Positions 36,052 through 44,666 are shown, numbered from the stretch's first letter. The stretch is 64,000 nucleotides of DNA from Kitasatospora sp. MAP5-34 (GCF_029894335.1 NZ_JARXZC010000032.1:1-64000); one strand, 5' to 3'. Translations and numbers: made by a program. The notes: generated by a model not told the origin, from the letters alone.

Positions 36052-37547
36052 GCGATCGGATCGAACTCGACACCGGGCTGCTCTCCCCGGTCCGGGCGGG
36101 CACCCCCGCCGAGACGGCCACCGGCGACCGGGCCTGGCTGCAGGCCATGCTCGACGCCGAGGCCGCGCTCGCCCGGGCCCAGGCCGGGCTCGGCACCCTG
36201 CCGGCCGCCGCCGCCAAGGTGATCACCGAGCGGGCGCGCGCCGAACTGCTGGACGTGCGCGCCCTCTCGCTGGCCGCCAGGGAGACGGCAAACCCGGTGG
36301 TCGGCCTCGTCCGGGCGTTCACGGCCCTGGTGGCCGAGGCCGACCCCGGTGCGGCCGAGTACGTGCACCGGGGCTCCACCAGCCAGGACGTGATGGACAC
36401 CGGCAGCATGCTGGTCGCCGCCCGCACGCTCCGGCTGATCACGGCCGACCTGCGACGGACGGCGGCGGCGCTCGGCCGGCTGATGACCGAGCACCGGGAC
36501 ACCCCGGCCGTCGCCCGTACCCTCGCGCTGCACGCGGTGCCGAGCACCTTCGGCCTCAAGGTGGCGGGCTGGCGCCACCTGGTGCTGGACTCCGTCGAGC
36601 GGCTGGAACGCGTCCTGGACGGGGGGCTGCCCATCTCGCTCGGCGGCGCGGCGGGCACCCTGGCCGGCTACCTGGAGTACGCGGGGGTGGACGCCGAAGG
36701 CGGCGCTCCGGTCGATCCGGGCGACTACCTGGACCGGCTCGCCGCCGCCTACGCGGCCCAGACCGGGCTCGCCGTCCCCGTACTGCCCTGGCACGCGCTG
36801 CGCACCCCGGTCGCCGACCTCGCCGCCGCGCTCGCCCACACCGCCGGGGCGCTCGGCAAGTTCGCGGCCGACGTCCAGGTGCTGGCCCGGACCGAGATCG
36901 CCGAGGTCTGCGAGCCGGCCCCCGCCGGGCGCGGGGTGTCCTCCGCGATGCCGCACAAGCGCAACCCCGTACTGGCCACCATGATCCGGTCGGCCGCCTT
37001 GCAAGTCCCGGTACTGGCAGCCGGGTTGACCCAGTGCCTGGTCGCCGAGGACGAGCGGTCGGCCGGTGTCTGGCACGCCGAGTGGCAGCTGCTGCGGGAC
37101 TGCCTCCGGGTGGCCGGCGGCGCGGCCCACACGGCCGTGGAACTGGCCGAGAACCTTGACCTCGACCCGGCGCGGATGCGGGCCAACCTCGATCTCACCG
37201 GCGGCCAGGTCGTCGCCGAGCGGATCGTGGCGGTGCTGGCACCCCGGCTCGGCAAGTCGGTGGCCCGCACCCTGCTCACCGACGCCTCCACCACCGCCGA
37301 CCGTGACGCCGTCCCGCTCGGCGAGGTCCTGGCCGCGCTTCCGCAGTTGCAAGGAGTCCTCGGCCAGGGTGAGTTGGCCGGACTGCTCGACCCTGTCCGA
37401 TACACCGGCGCGGCGGGACCACTCGTCGACCGGGCCGTGCTGCGCACCCCGGGCGAGCGCCCGGGGGACATCCCGGGTGCATCCGCCGACATCGACGCCG
37501 ATATCGACAGCGACATCGTCTTCGCCGACGCCGCCACCCTGCCCTGA
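36048..37547 (+). CDS. creD: fumarase/aspartase-superfamily lyase, CreD-like nitrosuccinate lyase
   Basis: A 499-residue lyase related to adenylosuccinate lyase and 3-carboxymuconate cycloisomerase. It shows HRGSTSQDVMDTGSML near 105-120 and the superfamily signature SSAMPHKRNPV (about 301-311). CreD releases nitrous acid and fumarate from nitrosuccinate. Coupling by a GTGA overlap to the CreE-like gene is the usual arrangement of the aspartate-nitrosuccinate pathway. The C-terminus has an odd acidic repeat (ADIDADIDSDIV), probably disordered. A role in nitrite supply for N-N bond, diazo or N-nitroso formation follows from the pair. Confidence 0.82.
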   Translation: MSDRIELDTGLLSPVRAGTPAETATGDRAWLQAMLDAEAALARAQAGLGTLPAAAAKVITERARAELLDVRALSLAARETANPVVGLVRAFTALVAEADPGAAEYVHRGSTSQDVMDTGSMLVAARTLRLITADLRRTAAALGRLMTEHRDTPAVARTLALHAVPSTFGLKVAGWRHLVLDSVERLERVLDGGLPISLGGAAGTLAGYLEYAGVDAEGGAPVDPGDYLDRLAAAYAAQTGLAVPVLPWHALRTPVADLAAALAHTAGALGKFAADVQVLARTEIAEVCEPAPAGRGVSSAMPHKRNPVLATMIRSAALQVPVLAAGLTQCLVAEDERSAGVWHAEWQLLRDCLRVAGGAAHTAVELAENLDLDPARMRANLDLTGGQVVAERIVAVLAPRLGKSVARTLLTDASTTADRDAVPLGEVLAALPQLQGVLGQGELAGLLDPVRYTGAAGPLVDRAVLRTPGERPGDIPGASADIDADIDSDIVFADAATLP

Positions 37548-37564
37548 CGAGGATCGAAAGAGCC

Positions 37565-38821
37565 ATGACTGTCACTGACCTCATAGCCTCGTACGACCCC
37601 GCCCTCGCTCCCGACCCCCTCGCTCCGGACCCCCTCGTTCCAGGGCATGTCTCGTGGCGCGACCTGCCCGCCGCCCAACAACCCGACTGGCCGGATCAGA
37701 GCGCACTGGCGGCGGTCATGGCCGACCTCGGCAGCTGTGCACCCCTGGTCCTGCCGGAGGAGTCCGACCGGCTCCGCGACCGGCTGGCCGCCGTCGCCCG
37801 TGGCGAGGCCGTCCTGATCCAGGGCGGCGACTGCGCGGAGACCTTCGGGGGCACCTCGGAGCGCCAGATCCGGGCCAAGCTCACCACCTTGGACCAGATG
37901 GCCACCGTGCTGTCCGCCGCCGCCGGGCTGCCGGCGATCCGGATCGGCCGGATCGCCGGCCAGTACTCCAAGCCCCGGTCGAACCCGACCGAGGTGATCG
38001 ACGGCCTCGAACTCCCGGTCTACCGGGGCGACTCGGTCAACAGCGTCGAGTTCACCCCGGAGGCCCGCCGCCCCGACCCGGAGCGGCTGCGGCGTGCCTA
38101 CCACTCCTCGGCCGTGACCCTGAACCTGATCCGCGCGGTCACCGGCGGCGCGGAGACCGAGGCGGTCTACACCAGCCACGAGGCGCTCATCCTCGACTAC
38201 GAAGCGGCCCTCACCCGGCGGGACAGCCGCACCGGCCGGTACTACGCCGGCTCTGGACACCTGCTCTGGATCGGCGAGCGGACCCGCCAACTGGACGGCG
38301 CCCACCTGGCGTTCGCCGCCCGGGTCGACAACCCGGTGGCCGTGAAGCTGGGTCCCTCGGCCACCGCCGACGAGGCCATGGCGCTGATCGACCTGCTCGA
38401 CCCGGAGCGCGAACCCGGGCGGCTCACCTTCATCACCCGGATGGGCGCGCGGCAGATCCGTGACGTACTGCCCGAGTTGGTGGCGAAGGTGACGGCCTCG
38501 GGGGCGCAGGTGGCCTGGGTCTGCGACCCGATGCACGGCAACACCTTCACCTCGCCCACCGGCCACAAGACCCGCCGGGTGGCGGACATCGCCGACGAGG
38601 CCGAGGGCTTCCTCGCCGTGCACCGGGAACTCGGCACCCACCCCGGCGGCTTCCACCTGGAGTTCACCGGCGACTTCGTGACCGAGTGCGTCGGCGGCAC
38701 GGACGAGGTGACGTTCGAGGACCTCGGCCGCCGGTACGAGAGCACCTGCGACCCGCGCCTCAACCGGGGCCAGGCCCTCGACCTCGCCTTCTCGGTCGCC
38801 GACAGGTACCGATCCGCATGA
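37565..38821 (+). CDS. class II (plant-type) DAHP synthase dedicated to the cluster
   Basis: Condenses phosphoenolpyruvate and erythrose 4-phosphate, the first step of the shikimate pathway. The 418-residue protein carries GGDCAETF, RIGRIAGQYSKPRS, the SGHLLWIGERTRQLDGAHLA-type substrate loop, and WVCDPMHGNT. It is shorter than the housekeeping class II enzymes (about 450 residues). Such extra copies are typical of clusters that consume chorismate, where they raise flux to papA. The N-terminus has a small duplicated APDPLAPDPL stretch. It lies 17 nt after the lyase gene in the same operon. Confidence 0.93.
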   Translation: MTVTDLIASYDPALAPDPLAPDPLVPGHVSWRDLPAAQQPDWPDQSALAAVMADLGSCAPLVLPEESDRLRDRLAAVARGEAVLIQGGDCAETFGGTSERQIRAKLTTLDQMATVLSAAAGLPAIRIGRIAGQYSKPRSNPTEVIDGLELPVYRGDSVNSVEFTPEARRPDPERLRRAYHSSAVTLNLIRAVTGGAETEAVYTSHEALILDYEAALTRRDSRTGRYYAGSGHLLWIGERTRQLDGAHLAFAARVDNPVAVKLGPSATADEAMALIDLLDPEREPGRLTFITRMGARQIRDVLPELVAKVTASGAQVAWVCDPMHGNTFTSPTGHKTRRVADIADEAEGFLAVHRELGTHPGGFHLEFTGDFVTECVGGTDEVTFEDLGRRYESTCDPRLNRGQALDLAFSVADRYRSA

Positions 38822-38955
38822 ACACCGCCACTCGCCCCGGCGGCCCCACCCGGCCCGACACCCCCGGCCGGATGACCACCCTTGCGGGCATGACCACCTT
38901 CGCCCGCCCGACCACCCTGGCGAGCCTCGCCAGCCTCGCCAGAAGGAGCACCGAG

Positions 38956-39960
38956 ATGCCCACCTCCCCCGATCCCGGCGGGCCCGAGTCCGCCGGTGTC
39001 GCCGGTATCGCCGACGCCGTGCGGGCGGAACTGACCGACGTGATGCGGTTCGCGCATGTCAACACCTTCCACCCCAATGCCTTCGACTGGTCCGAGGCCG
39101 CCACCCCGGCCGAGCTGGAGTACCTCTCGGTGGTCGCCTTCGGCGAGCCCGGGCACGGCGCGAAGGCGGCCGCCTACATCGCCAAGGAGCTGGCCCAGCT
39201 CGCCGAGATCGAGCGTCACGTCAGCGCCGTCATGGCGCTGGCCATGGGCGAGTTGCACGATCTGCCGGACGCGGTCAACCACGGTCACGAGCTGCACCAC
39301 GCGCTGTCCTGCTTCGCCGCCGAGGAGTTCCAGCACGCCAACACCTTCTACCGCTACGCGCGAGCGGTCTCGGGGATCGAACCCCGGGTCGCGAACGGCC
39401 TGTTCGAGGAGCGGCTGGCGGTCTTCCGGACGGACGACCACCCGTACGTGAAGCTGGTCGCGCTCTGCCTGTCGGCGTACGTCGGCGAGTCCGTGATCAC
39501 CGTCTTCGAGCACCGGACGGACGCCCTGGACCCGGACCGCACCCGGTTCTTCACCCGGCTGCTGCACGCCCACGGCCTGGACGAGGCGCGGCACGTCAAG
39601 GTCGACCATGTCGCGATGAAGCTCATCCACCCGGCCCTCGGAGAGAGCGACCGCGAGCGGGTCCGGGCTTTGCTGGCCGAGATCGAGGATCTCAACCGAC
39701 GGCTCGCCCAGAGCTTCGAGTCGGCCGTCTCGGCCGCGCTCGACCTCGACTTCACCACCGGGAACCCGGCGGCCGAGACCCAGTTGGCGATGGCCAAGGG
39801 CTTCGGCGCGGAGCTCTTCGCCGAGGACGGCACGCTGCGCACGGTCGACGAGATCCTCGGTGGCGACCTGCTCGACGGCGGCCTGCGCGAACTGGTGACC
39901 CGCTTCTCCGGCACCGACCGCATCCACACCACGGCCCGCCTCACGGGAGCGCTCCGATGA
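38956..39960 (+). CDS. AurF-like diiron N-oxygenase (ferritin-like oxygenase)
   Basis: A 334-residue helical protein with the AurF/CmlI ligand pattern: Glu near 84-86 (LAEIERH), E124-x-x-H127 (AAEEFQHANTF), E178 (YVGESVITVFEHR) and H206-x3-E210-x2-H213 (HAHGLDEARHV). The spacings are close to those of AurF. These enzymes oxidise arylamines stepwise to hydroxylamine, nitroso or nitro. 4-aminophenylalanine or a derivative is the obvious substrate. ATG 38956 is chosen for its strong site AGAAGGAG; an upstream ATG at 38818 overlaps the DAHP synthase stop but would add 46 low-complexity residues. A different diiron chemistry is possible. Confidence 0.8.
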   Translation: MPTSPDPGGPESAGVAGIADAVRAELTDVMRFAHVNTFHPNAFDWSEAATPAELEYLSVVAFGEPGHGAKAAAYIAKELAQLAEIERHVSAVMALAMGELHDLPDAVNHGHELHHALSCFAAEEFQHANTFYRYARAVSGIEPRVANGLFEERLAVFRTDDHPYVKLVALCLSAYVGESVITVFEHRTDALDPDRTRFFTRLLHAHGLDEARHVKVDHVAMKLIHPALGESDRERVRALLAEIEDLNRRLAQSFESAVSAALDLDFTTGNPAAETQLAMAKGFGAELFAEDGTLRTVDEILGGDLLDGGLRELVTRFSGTDRIHTTARLTGALR

Positions 39961-40739
39961 CCGGTACCCAAGCAATGACCGGCACCGAGGCGATGACCGG
40001 CACCCAGGCCCGGGCGGCCGCGACGGCGTTCCGCGCCCTGCACCGGGGCCGTCCGGCCGCCGACCCCCTGGTCCTCGCCAACCCCTGGGACGCGGTCAGC
40101 GCCCGGGCCTTCGCCGAAGCCGGCTTCCCGGCGCTCGCCACCTCCAGTGGCGCGATCGCGGCCGTACTCGGGTACGCGGACGGCGAGCAGACCCCGGTGG
40201 ACGAGATGTTCGCCGCCGTCGCCCGGATCGTCCGTTCGGTCGACGTCCCGGTGACGGCGGACCTCGAGGCCGGGTACGGCCTGCCCCCGGCGGAGCTGGT
40301 CGAACGGCTGCTGGCGGCCGGCGCGGTCGGCTGCAACCTGGAGGACTCCGACCCGGCCACCGGAAAGCTCAAGCCCATCGAGGAACACGCGGCCTGGCTC
40401 GCCGAGTTCCAGGCGGAGTCGGCCGGCCGCCTGGTACTCAACGCCCGCGTCGACACCTTCCTGTACGGGGACAAGGACGTCTCGGACGCCGTGGCCCGAT
40501 CCCGGCGCTACGCGGAGGCGGGAGCCGACTGCGTCTACCCCATCCTCGCGCCGACGGACCTGCTCCCCGAGCTGGCGGCCGGCGCGGGCATCCCCGTCAA
40601 CGCCCTCGCCCTCCCGGGCGGCCCGTCCCCGAAGCAACTCGGCCGCCTGGGCGCGACCCGGGTCACCTTCGGCCACACCCTCCACAACCGCATCACCGCC
40701 ACCGTCCAGGACCTGGCCCGCGAGCTGTCCGGGGCATAG
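39957..40739 (+). CDS. isocitrate lyase/PEP mutase-family protein
   Basis: A 260-residue TIM-barrel protein: LANPWDAVSARAFAEAGFPA, TSSGAIAAVLGYADGE, VPVTADLEAGYGLPP, GCNLEDSDPATGKLKP and NARVDTFLYG. It lacks the PEP mutase signature EDKx5NS and the isocitrate lyase KKCGH loop, so it is not expected to make phosphonates. It belongs to the broad group of 2-methylisocitrate lyase-like proteins, whose substrates are mostly unknown. Its ATG overlaps the oxygenase stop (ATGA). The N-terminus is three in-frame copies of MTGTQA/EA encoded by an 18-bp tandem repeat (39957-40010). It is the last gene of the operon. Confidence 0.85.
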   Translation: MTGTQAMTGTEAMTGTQARAAATAFRALHRGRPAADPLVLANPWDAVSARAFAEAGFPALATSSGAIAAVLGYADGEQTPVDEMFAAVARIVRSVDVPVTADLEAGYGLPPAELVERLLAAGAVGCNLEDSDPATGKLKPIEEHAAWLAEFQAESAGRLVLNARVDTFLYGDKDVSDAVARSRRYAEAGADCVYPILAPTDLLPELAAGAGIPVNALALPGGPSPKQLGRLGATRVTFGHTLHNRITATVQDLARELSGA

Positions 40740-40772
40740 GCCCGGTCTGACAATCCCGCCGGGCGCTCGCCG

Positions 40773-40799
40773 CCGGGCATCCCGCCCCGGGATGCCCGG
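40773..40799. terminator. terminator at the right end of the biosynthetic cluster
   Basis: CCGGGCATCCCG (40773-40784) pairs perfectly with CGGGATGCCCGG (40788-40799) across a 3-nt loop, 34 nt after the last cluster gene. The remaining DNA to 41128 (about 330 nt) has no gene that I can support. Confidence 0.85.
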
Positions 40800-41128
40800 T
40801 GCCGCCCGGGGAAACTCTGTCACCAGCCCGCCAGGGCCATTTCGATTGTGGATCCCGGACCCATGGTCACGAATTCACCGAATTCACCGGGTTCGGTGCA
40901 CCCTTCGGTGCGCAGCCGCTCGTGCGAGAACAGAAAGGACCCGCTGGAAAGGCCGCATTTTTTGCTGTGTGCACGAAGTTGCTGGGAGGCGGTACCGGCG
41001 CCCAGGATTCTCGGTTCCGCTGGGGGAGCCCACCGATAGCAATGGTCGGGCCGCTCTGCGGGGCCCTGTCAAACAGTTTCACGGAAAATCCTCCGCATGG
41101 CACGCTGTCGAAGTAGGGAATAGACGAT

Positions 41129-41146
41129 GTAGCGCACAGGCGCTAC
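41129..41146. promoter_or_regulatory. inverted repeat overlapping a probable -10 box of the enoyl-CoA hydratase gene
   Basis: GTAGCGC (41129-41135) and GCGCTAC (41140-41146) are a perfect inverted pair, 10 nt before the ATG at 41157. The right arm overlaps TACGCT (41144-41149), which is a plausible -10 box for a nearly leaderless transcript. A repressor bound here would block transcription; no partner regulator is known. Confidence 0.4.
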
Positions 41147-41156
41147 GCTTGCCGCC

Positions 41157-42005
41157 ATGTCATGGGAATCGGGGATCAACGAAGAAGGCGTTGGCGGCCA
41201 CTCTCCGGAATTGTCGAGAGTGCGCTACGAGAAGGTCGGCCGGGTGGCCTACGTGACTCTCGACCGGCCCGAGGTCCTCAATGCGATGGACTTGCGCATG
41301 CACGAGGAGCTCGCCTGGGTCTGGGACGATTTCGAGGCCGATGACGACATGTGGGTGGCCGTGCTCTCCGGTGCCGGCACCCGTGCCTTCTCGGTCGGCC
41401 AGGACCTGAAGGAGCTGGCCGGGCGGGAACGCGAGGGCACTGCGAGCCCGTCCACCTTCGGTAGCCGGGGCAAGCCCGGCTGGCCGCGTCTGACGGAACG
41501 GTTCGAGCTGGCCAAGCCGGTCGTCGCCAAGGTCCAGGGGTACGCCATGGGCGGCGGCTTCGAACTCGCACTCTCCTGTGACATCGTCATTGCCTCCGTG
41601 GACGCGACCTTTGCGCTGCCCGAGGCCAAGCTCGGCCTGATGGCCGGAGCCGGCGGTGTATTCCGACTGACCCGGCAGCTTCCGTGGAAGACCGCGATGG
41701 GACACCTTCTGACGGGGCGTCCGATGAACGCTCAGCGAGCGTACGAACTCGGTCTCGTCAATGAGGTCGTCCCGGCCGGTGACCTGGAGGCCTGTGTCGA
41801 GGGCTGGGTGGCCGACATCGTGCGCTGCGCGCCCCTCGCGGTCCGGGCGATCAAGGAAGCGGCCACGAAGTCCGCCACCATGACGCTGGAGTCGGCGTTC
41901 GCGACGCGCTACCCATGGGAAGAGCGGCGCATGCACAGCAAGGATGCGATCGAAGGCCCACTCGCCTTCGCCGAGAAGCGTGACCCTCGGTGGGAGGCCC
42001 GCTGA
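41157..42005 (+). CDS. enoyl-CoA hydratase/isomerase family protein
   Basis: A 282-residue crotonase-fold protein. The oxyanion-hole loop is RAFSVGQDLKELAG and the second is AMGGGFELALSCDIVIAS, followed by FALPEAKLGLMAGAGG, where the conserved acidic position for hydratases can be read (PEAKLGLM). It is monocistronic, separated from the cluster by a terminator and about 350 nt, so it may not belong to the pathway. Substrate unknown; fatty acid or aromatic acid breakdown are common roles for the family. Confidence 0.88.
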   Translation: MSWESGINEEGVGGHSPELSRVRYEKVGRVAYVTLDRPEVLNAMDLRMHEELAWVWDDFEADDDMWVAVLSGAGTRAFSVGQDLKELAGREREGTASPSTFGSRGKPGWPRLTERFELAKPVVAKVQGYAMGGGFELALSCDIVIASVDATFALPEAKLGLMAGAGGVFRLTRQLPWKTAMGHLLTGRPMNAQRAYELGLVNEVVPAGDLEACVEGWVADIVRCAPLAVRAIKEAATKSATMTLESAFATRYPWEERRMHSKDAIEGPLAFAEKRDPRWEAR

Positions 42006-42113
42006 CCACGGGACGACAGCGCCGGGGTGGGCCTCTCGGCTCACCCCGGCGCTCTGCCCACTGCCCTGCCCACTGCTCTACCAGCAGCTCTCAGCGCTCT
42101 CAGGCACGGTGCG

Positions 42114-44453
42114 TCACGAGACGTTGACCGCGCTGTCGTCGATCACGAAGCTGGTCTGCGCGGAGGAGGAGTCCTCCGTGCCGGTGAACGTGAGGGTGAC
42201 GGTCCGGCCGGCGAAGGAGGAGACGTCGAACGACTCCTGGACGTAGCCGGTGTTGGCGTTCAGGTTGGAGTAGCCGGCCAGCGTGGTGCCGTTGGCCGTC
42301 ACCTTGAGGGTGTCGGCGGCGGTGGTGCCGGTCTTGGCGGTGTCGACGTGCAGCCAGAAGCTGAACGTCCCCTTGCAGCCGGTCGGGATGGTGACGGCCT
42401 GCGACAGGGTGTCGGTGTGGGCGGCGCCGTAGCCGTCCAGCCAGGCGTCGTAGCTGCCGGAGTGGGCGGGCTCGGAGGTGGTGTCGTTGTTGACGACGCC
42501 GGCGGTGGCGGTCCACGGCGCTGCGGTGCCGGTCTCGAAGCCGGGGTTGCCGAGCAGCTGGGCCGACGTGCACCCGGAGGCCGCGCCGACGGTCCAGCCG
42601 AAGGTGGTGGTGCCGGCCGCGCCGGTGCCGTCGGTGACGGTGAGCGTCACGGTGGAGCTGCCCGCAGCGGTCGGAGTGCCGGTGATCAGGCCCGAGGAGT
42701 TGATCGCCAGGCCGGCGGGCAGGCCGGTGGCGGCGTACGTCAGGGTCTGGCCGCTCGCCGAGTCCGAGGCCTGGATCTGCAGCGGGCTGATCGCGGTGCC
42801 GAGGGTCGAGTTCTGCGAGCCGGGGCCGGTGACGGCGACGGTGTTCCCGCCGGTGCCCGTACCGGCGGTGGTGAACACCTCGTTGTACGGGGTGGCCCAC
42901 TTGTCGTTGTCGGTCATCGTCGTGGTCAGCCCGAGCGCGCCCTCGATGACCCGGGCGGTGCTGTAGTGGTCGTACCGGTTCGCGTCCTGGTACCCGGCCT
43001 TGACGGTGCCCTGCGAACCGATCGCCAGCGTCATGACCTGGTTGGTCTGTCCGGGCCCCCAGCCGCCGGGCGCGTTGCTGCCGTCCTCGTCCGTGGTGAG
43101 GATGAGTAGGGACTTCTGCTGCGTCCAGGCCGGGGAGTTGAACAGGGTCGGCAGGGTCTGGCTCAGCCAGGTGTCACCGGAGGCGATTCCACAGCCCTCC
43201 ATGTCACTGCAGCCGTCCGCGTCGAACCAGGTGAACGCGGGGGTGCTCGCCGTCGAGGCCAGGTCGGTGTTGAGCAGTTGCGGCAGCGGCTGCCAGTGCG
43301 CCTGGCAGTAGGCGTTGTCGTTCTTCATCTTCGCCGCGTAGTAGAACGGCACGTCGTCGGCGGAGTAGTTGCCGCTGTCGGTGGTCTGGCAGTTGCTGGT
43401 CTGGCTCTGGACGTACTGCTTCCAGCTCTTGCCGGCCGCGTCCAGGTTGTCGCTCAGGCCGTTGTTGGTGGCGGTGCAGGCCGTGCTGGTGATGCAGTTG
43501 GCGTTGCCGCCGCCGGCCGCCTTGTTGCTGCGGCCGTAGGAGTTGCCGAACGCGATCTGCTCGTAGTTCGGGTCCGAATTGTGCGTGCCGGCGTGGTAGT
43601 TGGTCAGCAATGACCCCATCGGCACCAGGGTGTTGTTGATGTACGGCGCGGCGGAGTTGCCGATGATCCCGGCGCCGCCGTCGACTGTGTTCGAGCTCGC
43701 GGAGAGGTTGTTGTTCTCCATCATGACGACGAAGACGTGGTCGTACCCGGGCACCGTGGAGGCGGGGACGGTCAGGGCCGGGGCGGCGGTCGCGGTGTCG
43801 AGGGTCAACGAGAGATCGTCGGCCAGCCCGTCGTTCTGCGTCCCGGTCATGGTGAAGTCGACTGCGGTGAGGATCGACCGGGTGCCGACGGGAACCGTGG
43901 CGGTCGCGCTGCGCTGCAGGAACTCGGTGGTGTTCGAGCGGTCGGCGGCCAGCACCGGGCCGATGGACGAGGTGCCCAGCGAGGCGCCGGACGCGCTGAG
44001 GTAGCTGATCCTCACTGCGGCCGCGTCGTTGTAGCTGCTGACGCCGCCGAGCCAGCCGGAGACGGTGGAGTGCACGCCGCCCGCGTCGATCGCGGTGGCC
44101 GCCGAGGAGACGTCGGTGGTCTGCGTCATCTCCGAGGAGCCGCGCGAGCCGCCCTGGAAGTACGCGGTGCCCTTGGACGGCGAGCCGGGGGTGGTCGTGT
44201 TGGCACCGTTCGTCGCGTTGTAGCAGTTGATCACCGGGTCGCCGGAGGTGATCTGCCAGCCCGGCAGGGTGGTCTCCTCCCAGCCGCCGGGGCTGCACTG
44301 CGAGGTCTCCGCGCCGGAGTTGAGCAGCAGGTTCGCGCTGCCGGTCGCGGCGGCGGCCGGGGAGACGGCCGGGGCGGACAGCGCCGCGCCCAGCAGCGCG
44401 GCCGCCACCGCCCGGCTCGTCCAAGGGTTGGTTGATCTGAGCTTGCCGTACAT
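42114..44453 (-). CDS. secreted phosphoesterase (phospholipase C/acid phosphatase type) with Ig-like and C-terminal carbohydrate-binding-like domains
   Basis: A 779-residue exported protein. It has a signal peptide (SRAVAAALLGAALSAPAV, AAA cleavage site), an N-terminal lectin-like domain (about 40-215, LLLNSGAETSQ), then a PF04185-type phosphoesterase (HVFVVMMENNNLSASSN, about 225, to LLILTTDEDGS near 455). A putative Ig domain (YAATGLPAGLAINSSGLITG) and a C-terminal jelly-roll domain (LLGNPGFETGTAAPW...) follow. It should release phosphate from extracellular esters. It faces the GntR regulator gene, with a perfect palindrome 47 nt before its start. Phosphate- or sugar-dependent control is plausible. 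Confidence 0.87.
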   Translation of the reverse strand: MYGKLRSTNPWTSRAVAAALLGAALSAPAVSPAAAATGSANLLLNSGAETSQCSPGGWEETTLPGWQITSGDPVINCYNATNGANTTTPGSPSKGTAYFQGGSRGSSEMTQTTDVSSAATAIDAGGVHSTVSGWLGGVSSYNDAAAVRISYLSASGASLGTSSIGPVLAADRSNTTEFLQRSATATVPVGTRSILTAVDFTMTGTQNDGLADDLSLTLDTATAAPALTVPASTVPGYDHVFVVMMENNNLSASSNTVDGGAGIIGNSAAPYINNTLVPMGSLLTNYHAGTHNSDPNYEQIAFGNSYGRSNKAAGGGNANCITSTACTATNNGLSDNLDAAGKSWKQYVQSQTSNCQTTDSGNYSADDVPFYYAAKMKNDNAYCQAHWQPLPQLLNTDLASTASTPAFTWFDADGCSDMEGCGIASGDTWLSQTLPTLFNSPAWTQQKSLLILTTDEDGSNAPGGWGPGQTNQVMTLAIGSQGTVKAGYQDANRYDHYSTARVIEGALGLTTTMTDNDKWATPYNEVFTTAGTGTGGNTVAVTGPGSQNSTLGTAISPLQIQASDSASGQTLTYAATGLPAGLAINSSGLITGTPTAAGSSTVTLTVTDGTGAAGTTTFGWTVGAASGCTSAQLLGNPGFETGTAAPWTATAGVVNNDTTSEPAHSGSYDAWLDGYGAAHTDTLSQAVTIPTGCKGTFSFWLHVDTAKTGTTAADTLKVTANGTTLAGYSNLNANTGYVQESFDVSSFAGRTVTLTFTGTEDSSSAQTSFVIDDSAVNVS

Positions 44454-44499
44454 CGAGTTCCTCCGAGGGAAGCGGGGGCCGAGCCACAGAACGTCCGTA

Positions 44500-44529
44500 C
44501 GTCGCGATTGGGCTAGCCCAATCGCGACG
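44500..44529. promoter_or_regulatory. 30-bp perfect palindrome, probable GntR/DasR-like operator
   Basis: CGTCGCGATTGGGCT and AGCCCAATCGCGACG form an uninterrupted 30-bp palindrome between the divergent phosphoesterase and GntR genes. Its centre TGGGCTAGCCCA differs from the DasR-responsive core TGGTCTAGACCA only at one symmetric pair. It is the likely target of the adjacent GntR protein, controlling the phosphoesterase and perhaps itself. Confidence 0.65.
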
Positions 44530-44666
44530 AGAATGGCGGTGGCGGGCGGACAGCGCAAGACCGCCAGCTGCCCAGCGGACGACGGTTGGGCGAACGGCCT
44601 GCCGCGCCCCCGGCCCGGCGGCCGCGCCCCCGCTCCCCGGACCCCGCCTCGGCTACCGTTGACGGG

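Noticed and set aside
39957..40739. PEP mutase as evidence for a phosphonate product
   Set aside because: The protein lacks the EDKx5NS signature, and no phosphonopyruvate decarboxylase or other phosphonate gene is nearby.
40792..41116. Several short overlapping frames between the PEP mutase-family gene and the enoyl-CoA hydratase gene
   Set aside because: No ribosome binding site, no conserved motif and no consistent codon bias; the region contains a terminator and a promoter.
42027..44435. Plus-strand frames opposite the secreted phosphoesterase gene
   Set aside because: They are Gly/Arg/Val-rich shadows; the minus-strand protein has a signal peptide and recognisable domains.
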